Assembly: GCA_050847315.1 (NCBI GenBank)
Contig: CP193791.1
Source: Cedecea sp000277545
GTDB taxonomy: Bacteria; Pseudomonadota; Gammaproteobacteria; Enterobacterales; Enterobacteriaceae
Length of the DNA: 64,000 nucleotides
Reading direction: 5' to 3' (one strand)
Shown: positions 54,498-64,000 of the stretch, one piece after another
Layout: each line of letters opens with the position of its first letter
Position numbering within the stretch: the stretch's first letter is position 1
Translations under genes and position numbers: made by a program
Notes under the pieces: model-generated
What the model was told of the DNA's origin: nothing
What the model saw: the letters and a program-made list of their open reading frames with translations, nothing else
The model's database searches: none

Positions 54498-54523
54498 AAA
54501 ACCGCATCAGACGATGCGGTTTT
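54498..54523 (-). terminator. Terminator of aroA
   Basis: AAAACCGCATC and GATGCGGTTTT form an 11-bp perfect stem with a 4-base loop. On the minus strand a T-rich stretch follows, 7 bp past the aroA stop. Confidence 0.9.
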
Positions 54524-54530
54524 ACAAACG

Positions 54531-55817
54531 TTATACAGGCGTACTGATGCGAGCTAACTGCTCGAAATAATCCGGGAAGGTTTTTGCCGTGCAGCCTGGG
54601 TCAAGAATCGTCACTGGCGTATCGGACAACGCCACCAGCGAGAAACACATCGCCATACGGTGATCGTTGTAAGTACCGATTTCAGCAAACGTCAGCTTAG
54701 CCGGTGGCGTAACGCTAATATAGTCTTCGCCCTCTTCAACTTCTGCACCGACTTTTCGTAATTCCGTCGCCATTGCGCTCAGGCGATCGGTCTCTTTTAC
54801 GCGCCAGTTATAGATGTTACGCAGCGTGGTCGTGCCTTTAGCAAACAGGGCCGCGGTCGCGATAGTCATTGCCGCATCCGGGATATGGTTCATATCCATG
54901 TCGATAGCGTTTAGCTCACCACGTTCACAGCTAATGAAGTCATCGCCCCAGGTCACTTTCGCGCCCATATTCTCAAGTACATCAGCAAAGCGAATATCGC
55001 CCTGCACGCTGTTCCGCCCGATGCCGGTAACCTTGACCACGCCACCTTTAATTGCCCCAGCGGCCAGGAAGTAAGAGGCGGAGGAGGCATCACCTTCTAC
55101 CAGGTAAGCCCCTGGGGATTGATACTGCTGTGCGCCGCGAATCAGGAAACTGCGATAGTCGCGGTTTTCAACTTCCACGCCGAAGGTTTTCATCAGATGC
55201 AGCGTGATATCGATATAAGGTTTGGAAACCAGCTCGCCTTTAATGGTGATTTCAGTGTCATGTGCAGCCAGAGGGGCGGTCATCAGTAGCGCGGTCAGGA
55301 ACTGGCTGGATACGCTGCCGTCCACTTCAACCTTGCCGCCGCCAAAGCCGCCACGCAGACGCAGCGGCGGGTAATTTTCTTGCTCAAGGTACTCAATGTT
55401 CGCTCCCCCCTGGCGCAGCGCATCGACAAGATGGCCGATTGGGCGCTCTTTCATGCGCGGCTCGCCGGTCAGCACAATGTTGTTACTGCCGAGGCACAAC
55501 GCTGCAGCCAGCGGACGCATAGCGGTGCCAGCATTCCCTAAAAAGAGTTCCAGCTCACCTTGTGCCTGCAGAGGGCCGGCCACGCCGGTGACTTCACAAC
55601 GGGTACGATCCGCCGAAAGCGTATAGCTCACGCCCAACGCCTTCAGCGCGTTAAGCATATGGCGGACATCATCGCTATCCAGCAAATTGGTCAGCACCGT
55701 GGTGCCATTGGCCAGCGCGGCCAGGAGCAGCGCGCGGTTAGACACGCTTTTTGAACCTGGCAGATTAATGGTGCCGTCGACCAGCGCGATGGGTTGTAAC
55801 GTCAGGGATTCCAGCAT
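54531..55817 (-). CDS. aroA: EPSP synthase
   Basis: AroA joins shikimate-3-phosphate and PEP to give 5-enolpyruvylshikimate-3-phosphate in aromatic amino-acid synthesis. The 428 residues show LPGSKSVSNRALLLAA near residue 20-35 and the PEP loop LGNAGTAMRPLAAAL near 93-107. The Gly and Pro of that loop match the class I, glyphosate-sensitive enzymes. It follows serC after a 74-bp gap with an internal terminator-like hairpin, as in the E. coli serC-aroA operon. Confidence 0.98.
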   Translation of the reverse strand: MLESLTLQPIALVDGTINLPGSKSVSNRALLLAALANGTTVLTNLLDSDDVRHMLNALKALGVSYTLSADRTRCEVTGVAGPLQAQGELELFLGNAGTAMRPLAAALCLGSNNIVLTGEPRMKERPIGHLVDALRQGGANIEYLEQENYPPLRLRGGFGGGKVEVDGSVSSQFLTALLMTAPLAAHDTEITIKGELVSKPYIDITLHLMKTFGVEVENRDYRSFLIRGAQQYQSPGAYLVEGDASSASYFLAAGAIKGGVVKVTGIGRNSVQGDIRFADVLENMGAKVTWGDDFISCERGELNAIDMDMNHIPDAAMTIATAALFAKGTTTLRNIYNWRVKETDRLSAMATELRKVGAEVEEGEDYISVTPPAKLTFAEIGTYNDHRMAMCFSLVALSDTPVTILDPGCTAKTFPDYFEQLARISTPV

Positions 55818-55843
55818 GGGAAAAATACTCTCAACTCAAACAG

Positions 55844-55872
55844 AATAAAAACCCCGCAGACGGGCCGCGGGG
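55844..55872 (-). terminator. Internal terminator-like hairpin between serC and aroA
   Basis: On the minus strand CCCCGC and GCGGGG form a 6-bp stem followed by TTTTTATT, between the serC stop and the aroA start. It probably makes aroA less expressed than serC, an arrangement also reported for E. coli. Confidence 0.7.
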
Positions 55873-55891
55873 CGAAGTGCTACTGCATTAA

Positions 55892-56977
55892 TTAACCGTG
55901 GCGACGCTCGAAGTCCACCATGAAGTCAGTCAACGCTTTGACGCCATCGAGCGGCATCGCGTTGTAAATCGAGGCGCGCATCCCCCCCACAACGCGGTGA
56001 CCTTTCAGGGAATGCAGGCCCGCAGCGAAGGACTCGTCAAGGAACACTTTGTCCAGCGCGCTATCCGCAAGTTGGAACGGGACGTTCATCCGGGAGCGGT
56101 TAGAAGCCGCAACATCGTTACGATAGAAATCGCTGTTATCAATCACGCCGTACAGCAACTCAGCCTTGGCCTGGTTGATACGATCCATCGAGGCAACGCC
56201 GCCCTGCTCTTTCAGCCATTTAAAGACCAGGCCTGCCAGATACCAGGCAAAAGTCGGCGGCGTGTTAAACATTGAGTCATTATCGTTCAGCACGGTGTAA
56301 TCGATAATCGACGGACACGCTTTGTGCGCCTTGCCTAGCAGATCTTCACGAACAACAACCAGCGTCAGGCCGGCAGGGCCGATGTTTTTCTGTGCGCCAG
56401 CATAGATAACGCCGAAACGGCTAACGTCGATAGGGCGAGACAAAATAGTAGAAGAGAAATCGGCGGCAACAACGGTATCACCAAAATCTGGGGTTTCGTC
56501 GATTGAGATACCGTCAATTGTCTCGTTCGGACAATAGTGCAGAAACGCGCTGTTATCAGATACCAGCCATTCACTCATTGGCTTAATAGCACGTTTACCG
56601 TCCACGGTGATTTTTACGTCATGGGCAACCGGCTGGCAGTATTTTTTCGCTTCTTTAATTGCGCTATTTGCCCAGTAGCCGCCGTCAATGTAGTCGGCGG
56701 TGGTTTTGTCACCGAGAATATTCAGCGGCACGCCTGCAAACTGACCGCGCCCGCCGCCGTGGCAGAATAAAACTTTATAGTTGGAGGGGATTTGCAGCAG
56801 ATCGCGAAAATCTTTTTCCGCCTCTTCAGCGACCTGAATAAACTCTTTACCACGGTGGCTAATTTCCATTACGGAAGTACCCAAGCCGTGCCAGTCGCAC
56901 AGCTCCTGTTGTGCACGACGAAGTACTTCAGCCGGCAGCATCGCCGGACCAGAACTAAAATTGTATACCTGTGTCAT
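55892..56977 (-). CDS. serC: Phosphoserine aminotransferase
   Basis: SerC transaminates 3-phosphohydroxypyruvate in serine synthesis and 4-phosphohydroxythreonine in pyridoxal phosphate synthesis. The 361-residue protein begins MTQVYNFSSGPAMLPAEVL and has the PLP Lys in YAGAQKNIGPAG near residue 198. It leads the serC-aroA operon. A perfect CRP-type palindrome lies about 110 bp upstream. Confidence 0.97.
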   Translation of the reverse strand: MTQVYNFSSGPAMLPAEVLRRAQQELCDWHGLGTSVMEISHRGKEFIQVAEEAEKDFRDLLQIPSNYKVLFCHGGGRGQFAGVPLNILGDKTTADYIDGGYWANSAIKEAKKYCQPVAHDVKITVDGKRAIKPMSEWLVSDNSAFLHYCPNETIDGISIDETPDFGDTVVAADFSSTILSRPIDVSRFGVIYAGAQKNIGPAGLTLVVVREDLLGKAHKACPSIIDYTVLNDNDSMFNTPPTFAWYLAGLVFKWLKEQGGVASMDRINQAKAELLYGVIDNSDFYRNDVAASNRSRMNVPFQLADSALDKVFLDESFAAGLHSLKGHRVVGGMRASIYNAMPLDGVKALTDFMVDFERRHG

Positions 56978-57315
56978 TTCCCCTCACCACGCCTCGAGCA
57001 ATAAGTTTTTATTACATTATCGGTTTTATCATTCAGCGGCGCAGTGTTGCAATGGTTAATCCCTCGCGGAAGACCAATGTGAGCAAAATCACACAACACA
57101 ATCTTCCGGCAAGCGAAAAAACTGCCCGATTTCCGACGGCAAGGCAATACGACGGACATGCCCAATGGCGGCCAGTCATTTTACTACCATAACAGCGAGT
57201 TACTGTAAGCAGGCATAGCCTGTTATGCTAGCGTCGCCTGCACCGTGCGGAGGATAGCGTCTGCCCGGTAAAACCCGTATCATTGCGCGTTTTGCGTACC
57301 ATTAAAGTGAACCCC
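56978..57315. promoter_or_regulatory. serC/ycaO divergent region without ycaP
   Basis: This 338-bp gap holds no gene. In E. coli ycaP lies here; nothing resembling it remains. TGTGAGCAAAATCACA (57078-57093) is a perfect CRP consensus palindrome, fitting the CRP control of serC in E. coli. The serC ribosome site is GAGGGGAA just upstream of its ATG (about 56981-56988). I cannot define the ycaO promoter with confidence. Confidence 0.65.
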
Positions 57316-59079
57316 ATGACCCAGACATTTATCCCCGGCAAAGATGCCGCCCTGGAAGACTCCATCGCTCGCTTCCAGAAAAAGCTGACCGATCTCGGTT
57401 TTAATATCGAAGAAGCCTCCTGGCTTAACCCGGTACCCAACGTTTGGTCAGTGCATATCCGCGACAAAGACAGCGCCCTGTGCTTCACCAACGGTAAAGG
57501 TGCGACCAAAAAAGCCGCGCTGGCATCCGCGCTGGGTGAATATTTTGAACGTCTGTCGACTAACTACTTCTTCGCCGACTTCTGGCTGGGCGATACGATT
57601 GCGAACGGCCCGTTCGTGCATTACCCGAACGAGAAATGGTTCCCGCTGCCGGAAGATGACCAACTGCCTGAGGGCATCCTCGACGATCGTCTGCGCGCTT
57701 TCTACGACCCGGAAAACGAAGTCGGCGCCGGGATGCTGATCGATCTGCAGTCCGGGAACGAAGAGCGCGGTATTTGTGCTCTGCCGTTCACCCGCCAGTC
57801 AGACCTGCAAACTGTTTATATCCCGATGAACATCATTGGTAACCTGTACGTCTCCAACGGCATGTCTGCGGGCAACACGGCTAATGAAGCACGGGTCCAG
57901 GGTCTGTCTGAAGTCTTCGAGCGTCATATCAAAAACCGCATTATCGCAGAAAGCATCAGCCTGCCAGAGATCCCACAGGATGTGCTGGCCCGCTATCCAG
58001 GCGTCGTGGAGTCCATTAAAACGCTTGAAGCTGAAGGCTTCCCTATTTTTGCGTACGACGGTTCTCTGGGCGGTAAGTACCCGGTTATCTGCGTCGTGCT
58101 GTTCAATCCGGCCAACGGAACTTGTTTCGCTTCCTTCGGCGCGCACCCTGATTTTGGCGTAGCGCTCGAGCGTACCGTCACCGAGCTGCTGCAGGGGCGC
58201 GGTCTGAAAGATCTGGATGTCTTTACGCCGCCAACCTTCGACGATGAAGAAGTCGCTGAACACGCGAACCTGGAAACACACTTCATCGATTCCAGCGGCC
58301 TGATTTCCTGGGATATGTTCAAGCAGGATGCAGATTACCCGTTTGCTGACTGGAGCTTTGCTGGCACAACGGAAGAAGAGTTCGCTACCCTGATGGCTAT
58401 CTTCAAGTCGGAAGATAAAGAAGTGTATATCGCCGACTACGAGCATTTAGACGTTTACGCCTGCCGTATTATCGTCCCAGGCATGTCTGATATTTACCCT
58501 GCCGACGACCTGCTGCTGGCCAACAACAGCATGGGCAGCCACCTGCGTGAAACAATTCTTGCGCTGCCGGACAGCGAATGGGAGCAGCAAGACTACCTCG
58601 ATCTGATTGCCCAACTGGACGACGAAGGCCACGATGATTTCACCCGCGTGCGTGAATTACTGGGCCTGGCTACCGGGAAAGATAACGGCTGGTACACGCT
58701 GCGCATTGGCGAACTGAAAGCCATGCTGGCGCTAGCGGGCGGCGATCTTGAGCAGGCACTGATCTGGACCGAATGGACCATGGAGTTCAACGCTTCCATC
58801 TTTAGTCCTGAGCGTGCCAACTACTACCGCTGCCTGCAAACTCTGCTTCTGTTGTCACAGGAAGAAGAGCGCGAGCCTCTGCAATACCTGAACGCTTTCG
58901 TCCGTATGTACGGGGCTGAAGCCGTGGATGCCGCCAGCGCGGCAATGAGCGGTGAAGCGGCCTTCTATGGGCTGCAGCCAGTGGATAAAGATCTGAAAGC
59001 TTTCCCGGCGCATCAGGCGCTGCTTGCCGCGTACGAAAAATTACAGCGCGCTAAAGCCAAATATTGGCAGGTAAAGTAA
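57316..59079 (+). CDS. ycaO: YcaO, ribosomal protein S12 methylthiotransferase accessory factor
   Basis: E. coli YcaO helps RimO to beta-methylthiolate an Asp of ribosomal protein S12; YcaO proteins in general activate amide backbones with ATP. The N-terminal ~400 residues are the YcaO domain (GKGATKKAALASALGEYFERLS; GLSEVFERHIKNRIIAESISLPE). The C-terminal part is a helical region peculiar to the non-azoline group (WTEWTMEFNASIFSPERANYYRC). I start at ATG 57316 (587 residues) rather than a TTG at 57283. There are no peptide-modification partners nearby, so a natural-product role is unlikely. Confidence 0.93.
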   Translation: MTQTFIPGKDAALEDSIARFQKKLTDLGFNIEEASWLNPVPNVWSVHIRDKDSALCFTNGKGATKKAALASALGEYFERLSTNYFFADFWLGDTIANGPFVHYPNEKWFPLPEDDQLPEGILDDRLRAFYDPENEVGAGMLIDLQSGNEERGICALPFTRQSDLQTVYIPMNIIGNLYVSNGMSAGNTANEARVQGLSEVFERHIKNRIIAESISLPEIPQDVLARYPGVVESIKTLEAEGFPIFAYDGSLGGKYPVICVVLFNPANGTCFASFGAHPDFGVALERTVTELLQGRGLKDLDVFTPPTFDDEEVAEHANLETHFIDSSGLISWDMFKQDADYPFADWSFAGTTEEEFATLMAIFKSEDKEVYIADYEHLDVYACRIIVPGMSDIYPADDLLLANNSMGSHLRETILALPDSEWEQQDYLDLIAQLDDEGHDDFTRVRELLGLATGKDNGWYTLRIGELKAMLALAGGDLEQALIWTEWTMEFNASIFSPERANYYRCLQTLLLLSQEEEREPLQYLNAFVRMYGAEAVDAASAAMSGEAAFYGLQPVDKDLKAFPAHQALLAAYEKLQRAKAKYWQVK

Positions 59080-59129
59080 TTTCCTGACAACTTCCTGGTG
59101 CGCACGGCACCTTGTCTGAGCTATATTAC

Positions 59130-59153
59130 GGGGCGCTTTTTGCGCCCCTTTTT
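59130..59153 (+). terminator. Terminator of ycaO
   Basis: GGGGCGC and GCGCCCC form a 7-bp stem with a T-rich loop, followed by TTTTTATT. Confidence 0.92.
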
Positions 59154-59480
59154 ATTATTGCAACAATAATAATTTATTATGTAATTTTTTGGTTAACTTC
59201 AGGTAAATAGTTATTTTTTGACAGCGGCAATAATGTTATCAAAATATAAAAATACCCCATTATAATTAACCAATTTCGCGTAAGGGAGATGCTTAATTCA
59301 ATTTTATCTATAATTATTAAAATTTATTTTTTCATTTATAATCAATAAATTAAGATGAAAAACAGGTAAAGACCTGCTTTTTCAGTGCCTATTAGCTTGG
59401 CGAGATATGATCCACATCAATTTTTACTCTATAATGCTTTGTTAGTATCTCCTCGCCGAATTAAATAAGAGAGAGTTAGT
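59154..59480 (+). promoter_or_regulatory. focA-pfl promoter region with FNR site
   Basis: This 327-bp gap is strongly AT-rich and holds no gene. ATGATCCACATCAA (59407-59420) is a near-perfect FNR site. A -10-like TAGTAT at 59442-59447 gives class II spacing, and TATAAT at 59430-59435 is an alternative. The layout equals the P6 promoter of E. coli focA-pfl, which is activated by FNR and ArcA without oxygen. The upstream AT-rich part may bind ArcA or IHF, but I see no clear sites. Confidence 0.7.
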
Positions 59481-60338
59481 GTGAAAGCTGACAACCCTTT
59501 TGATCTAGTACTTCCACCAGCGATGGCAAAAATTGCCGAAGATGCTGGCGTCTATAAAGCAACGAAACAACCGCTAACGACCTTTTACTTAGCGATTACC
59601 GCCGGCGTCTTCATTTCGATTGCCTTCGTGTTCTACATCACCGCCACCACAGGCACATCCACGATCCCGTTTGGGATTGCCAAGCTGATTGGCGGCACAT
59701 GCTTCTCACTGGGTTTAATTCTTTGCGTTATCTGCGGTGCTGACCTTTTCACCTCCACCGTGCTTATCGTCGTAGCCAAAGCCAGCGGCCGTATCACTTG
59801 GGGCCAGCTACTGCGTAACTGGGCTAACGTCTACATCGGTAACCTGATCGGTGCTCTACTCTTTGTGCTGCTGATCTGGCTGTCCGGCATGTATATGACC
59901 GCCAACGGCGCATGGGGACTGAATGTCCTGCAAACCGCAGATCATAAAATGCACCACACATTTGTTGAGGCCGTCTGCCTTGGCATTCTGGCAAACCTGA
60001 TGGTGTGTCTCGCCGTCTGGATGAGCTACTCCGGCCGCAGCCTGATGGACAAAATGTTTGCTATGATCCTTCCGGTTGCCATGTTTGTTGCCAGCGGCTT
60101 TGAGCACAGCATCGCAAATATGTTCATGATCCCGATGGCTATCGTGGTTCGTGACTTTGCCAGCCCGGAATTCTGGACCGCCGTAGGGTCTTCTCCGGCA
60201 AGTTTCTCGCATCTGACCGTGCTGAACTTCATCACCGATAACCTGATTCCAGTCACCATCGGAAACATCATCGGCGGAGGTTTACTGGTTGGGTTGACAT
60301 ACTGGGTAATTTATCTGCGCGGTGGCGACAAGCACTAA
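59481..60338 (+). CDS. focA: Formate channel FocA
   Basis: FocA is a pentameric inner-membrane channel that exports and imports formate during fermentation. The 285-residue FNT-family protein starts with GTG at 59481 (MKADNPFDLVLPPAM), preceded by GAGAGAG, as in E. coli. Six hydrophobic segments are present, with the GADLFTSTVLIV omega-loop and GFEHSIANMF containing the channel His near 209. pflB follows after 50 bp. Confidence 0.97.
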   Translation: MKADNPFDLVLPPAMAKIAEDAGVYKATKQPLTTFYLAITAGVFISIAFVFYITATTGTSTIPFGIAKLIGGTCFSLGLILCVICGADLFTSTVLIVVAKASGRITWGQLLRNWANVYIGNLIGALLFVLLIWLSGMYMTANGAWGLNVLQTADHKMHHTFVEAVCLGILANLMVCLAVWMSYSGRSLMDKMFAMILPVAMFVASGFEHSIANMFMIPMAIVVRDFASPEFWTAVGSSPASFSHLTVLNFITDNLIPVTIGNIIGGGLLVGLTYWVIYLRGGDKH

Positions 60339-60388
60339 GCTCCGTCAGTACGCAGGTTTAAGAACTCCACATTAAAGGTAGGTGTTAC

Positions 60389-62671
<2,283 letters not shown>

Positions 62672-62702
62672 TTCCTTGTCAGACTGAAGAAGCGTACTAT
62701 AT

Positions 62703-62730
62703 AAAGGCTCCACTCCCGTGGGGCCTTTTT
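62703..62730 (+). terminator. Terminator between pflB and pflA
   Basis: GGCTCCAC pairs with GTGGGGCC (one T-G pair), framed by AAA and TTTTT, 31 bp past the pflB stop. It lets pflA be expressed at a lower level than pflB. Confidence 0.8.
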
Positions 62731-62865
62731 ACTCACCTCCCTACCCTCAGCCTGCTTTGCCAGCTATCTATACTCTGGGTATCTGTCAAAACAGACTTAA
62801 CACAGCCGGCTTGAGCTGTGCACGACACAGGCCCTGGACGGGCCACATCTGGAGAGATCACCGCA

Positions 62866-63606
62866 ATGTCAGCAATCGGACGAATTCACTCTTTTGAATC
62901 CTGCGGTACCGTGGACGGCCCCGGTATCCGTTTTATCACCTTCTTTCAGGGCTGCCTGATGCGCTGCCTTTACTGCCACAACCGCGACACCTGGGACACC
63001 CACGGTGGCAAAGAAGTGACGGTAGAAGAGCTGATGAAAGAAGTTGTTACCTATCGCCACTTCATGAATGCCTCGGGCGGCGGCGTTACCGCATCCGGCG
63101 GCGAAGCTATTCTGCAGGCCGAGTTCGTACGTGACTGGTTCCGCGCCTGCCGTAAAGAGGGGATTCATACCTGCCTGGACACCAACGGCTTTGTTCGCCG
63201 CTACGATCCGGTGATTGATGAGCTGCTGGAAGTCACCGACCTGGTAATGCTCGATCTCAAGCAGATGAACGACGAAATCCACCAAAACCTGGTGGGCGTG
63301 TCAAACCACCGCACGCTTGAATTTGCGCAATATCTGTCGAAAAAAGACATTAAAGTGTGGATCCGCTACGTTGTTGTACCGGGCTGGTCTGACGATGACG
63401 ACTCTGCACATCGACTCGGGGAATTTACCCGCGATATGGGCAACGTTGAAAAAATCGAGCTGCTGCCATACCACGAGCTGGGCAAACACAAGTGGGTGGC
63501 GATGGGCGAAGAATACAAGCTGGATGGCGTGCACCCGCCGAAGAAGGAAACGATGGAGCGGGTGAAAGGTATTCTGGAGCAGTACGGCCATAAAGTGATG
63601 TACTGA
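62866..63606 (+). CDS. pflA: Pyruvate formate-lyase activating enzyme PflA
   Basis: PflA is a radical-SAM enzyme that puts the glycyl radical on PflB. The 4Fe-4S motif CLMRCLYC (CX3CX2C) lies near residues 30-37. I start at ATG 62866 (MSAIGRIHSFESCGTVDGPG), giving 246 residues like E. coli; sixteen in-frame codons upstream precede the GGAGAG ribosome site. It ends at a strong terminator. Confidence 0.97.
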   Translation: MSAIGRIHSFESCGTVDGPGIRFITFFQGCLMRCLYCHNRDTWDTHGGKEVTVEELMKEVVTYRHFMNASGGGVTASGGEAILQAEFVRDWFRACRKEGIHTCLDTNGFVRRYDPVIDELLEVTDLVMLDLKQMNDEIHQNLVGVSNHRTLEFAQYLSKKDIKVWIRYVVVPGWSDDDDSAHRLGEFTRDMGNVEKIELLPYHELGKHKWVAMGEEYKLDGVHPPKKETMERVKGILEQYGHKVMY

Positions 63607-63613
63607 TTCGAAC

Positions 63614-63646
63614 CGTGCTCCCCTCTGTGGGAGCACGTATATTTTT
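63614..63646 (+). terminator. Terminator of pflA
   Basis: CGTGCTCCC and GGGAGCACG form a 9-bp stem with a 6-base loop, followed by TATATTTTTC. Confidence 0.9.
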
Positions 63647-63737
63647 CTTTCGGCTCGCTCACTTCTCAGCAGGGCCTCACATAGCTCAACCAGCCACAAA
63701 CGCCCATGAGATCGGGTCTATAGACGCGGCAAGCTGA

Positions 63738-64000
63738 TTAAGCGTGAGCCACCGGGGTTGGATGATGGCCCGCCTTACGCAGCAGCATCATCAGGTAAAC
63801 AAATGACACTGCGGCCATCATGATAAACAGCACGTTATCAGAGTAGTTTTGCATCAGCAGCGCAGTCACTGTCGGCCCAATTAAGCTCCCGATGGTGTAG
63901 CTCAGCAACAGCGCCTGATTCATCGCCACCAGCTGATGACGCTCAATCCTTTCGCAAGCCCAGGCCATCGCCACCGGGTAGAGCGTGAAACCAAAAGCCC
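63738..64000 (-). CDS. ycaD: MFS transporter YcaD, C-terminal part cut by window end
   Basis: The last ~87 residues of a major-facilitator protein resembling E. coli YcaD, a putative efflux or uptake carrier of unknown substrate. The frame is open through base 64000 (AFGFTLYPVAMAWACERI), so the N-terminal part lies beyond the window. Two hydrophobic helices (LLLSYTIGSLIGPTVTALLM and VLFIMMAAVSFVYLMMLL) are the last transmembrane segments, and the tail ends HPTPVAHA. It converges on pflA. Confidence 0.88.
   Translation of the reverse strand, partial: AFGFTLYPVAMAWACERIERHQLVAMNQALLLSYTIGSLIGPTVTALLMQNYSDNVLFIMMAAVSFVYLMMLLRKAGHHPTPVAHA

Noticed and set aside
57316..59079. A thiazole/oxazole-modified peptide cluster around ycaO
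   Set aside because: No precursor peptide, dehydrogenase or exporter lies nearby, and the sequence matches the housekeeping YcaO of E. coli throughout.

Overview
The window is a 64 kb stretch of an enterobacterial chromosome (Enterobacteriaceae, outside Escherichia/Salmonella; a Cedecea-, Enterobacter- or Kosakonia-like genus would fit, but the sequence alone does not settle it). Nearly every gene is an ortholog of the E. coli 20-22 minute region in conserved order, with close to E. coli lengths, conserved operon overlaps and conserved regulatory sites. No tRNA, rRNA, insertion sequence, prophage or CRISPR array was seen.

Left part (1-16.6 kb): the 3' end of the Lon-like protease gene lonH/ycbZ; fabA with abutting FadR and FabR operators; a three-gene AfuA-family ABC importer (1633-5642) inserted between fabA and rmf; rmf; the minus-strand uup-pqiA-pqiB-pqiC cluster (envelope lipid transport); rlmKL; divergent ycbX; zapC; and pyrD with its pyrimidine-responsive leader hairpin and a PurR box.

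Middle (16.8-34.8 kb): the sulfonate sulfur operon ssuEADCB, directly next to pyrD because the elf/ycb fimbrial operon found there in E. coli is absent; pepN; a lineage-specific gene (23945-25189) coding for an unrecognised protein with a short ankyrin-like N-terminus and a motif pattern resembling ADP-ribosyltransferases; pncB with a perfect NadR operator; asnS; ompF with its OmpR-site promoter; aspC; then minus-strand gloC, mepK and ldtD (cell-wall 3-3 crosslink enzymes).

Right part (34.8-64 kb): cmoM-mukF-mukE-mukB (chromosome condensation); elyC and ycbJ; the minus-strand comEC-msbA-lpxK-ycaQ-ycaR-kdsB group (lipid A/KDO biogenesis plus DNA functions); cmk-rpsA-ihfB; serC-aroA (ycaL missing between aroA and cmk, ycaP missing beside serC); ycaO; the anaerobic focA-pflB-pflA formate operon with an FNR site; and the 3' end of an MFS transporter gene, ycaD, cut by the window edge.

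The two departures from the conserved backbone are the ABC importer (1.6-5.6 kb) and the putative ADP-ribosyltransferase-like gene (23.9-25.2 kb). The second lies beside the NAD salvage gene pncB and is the best candidate for something undescribed.
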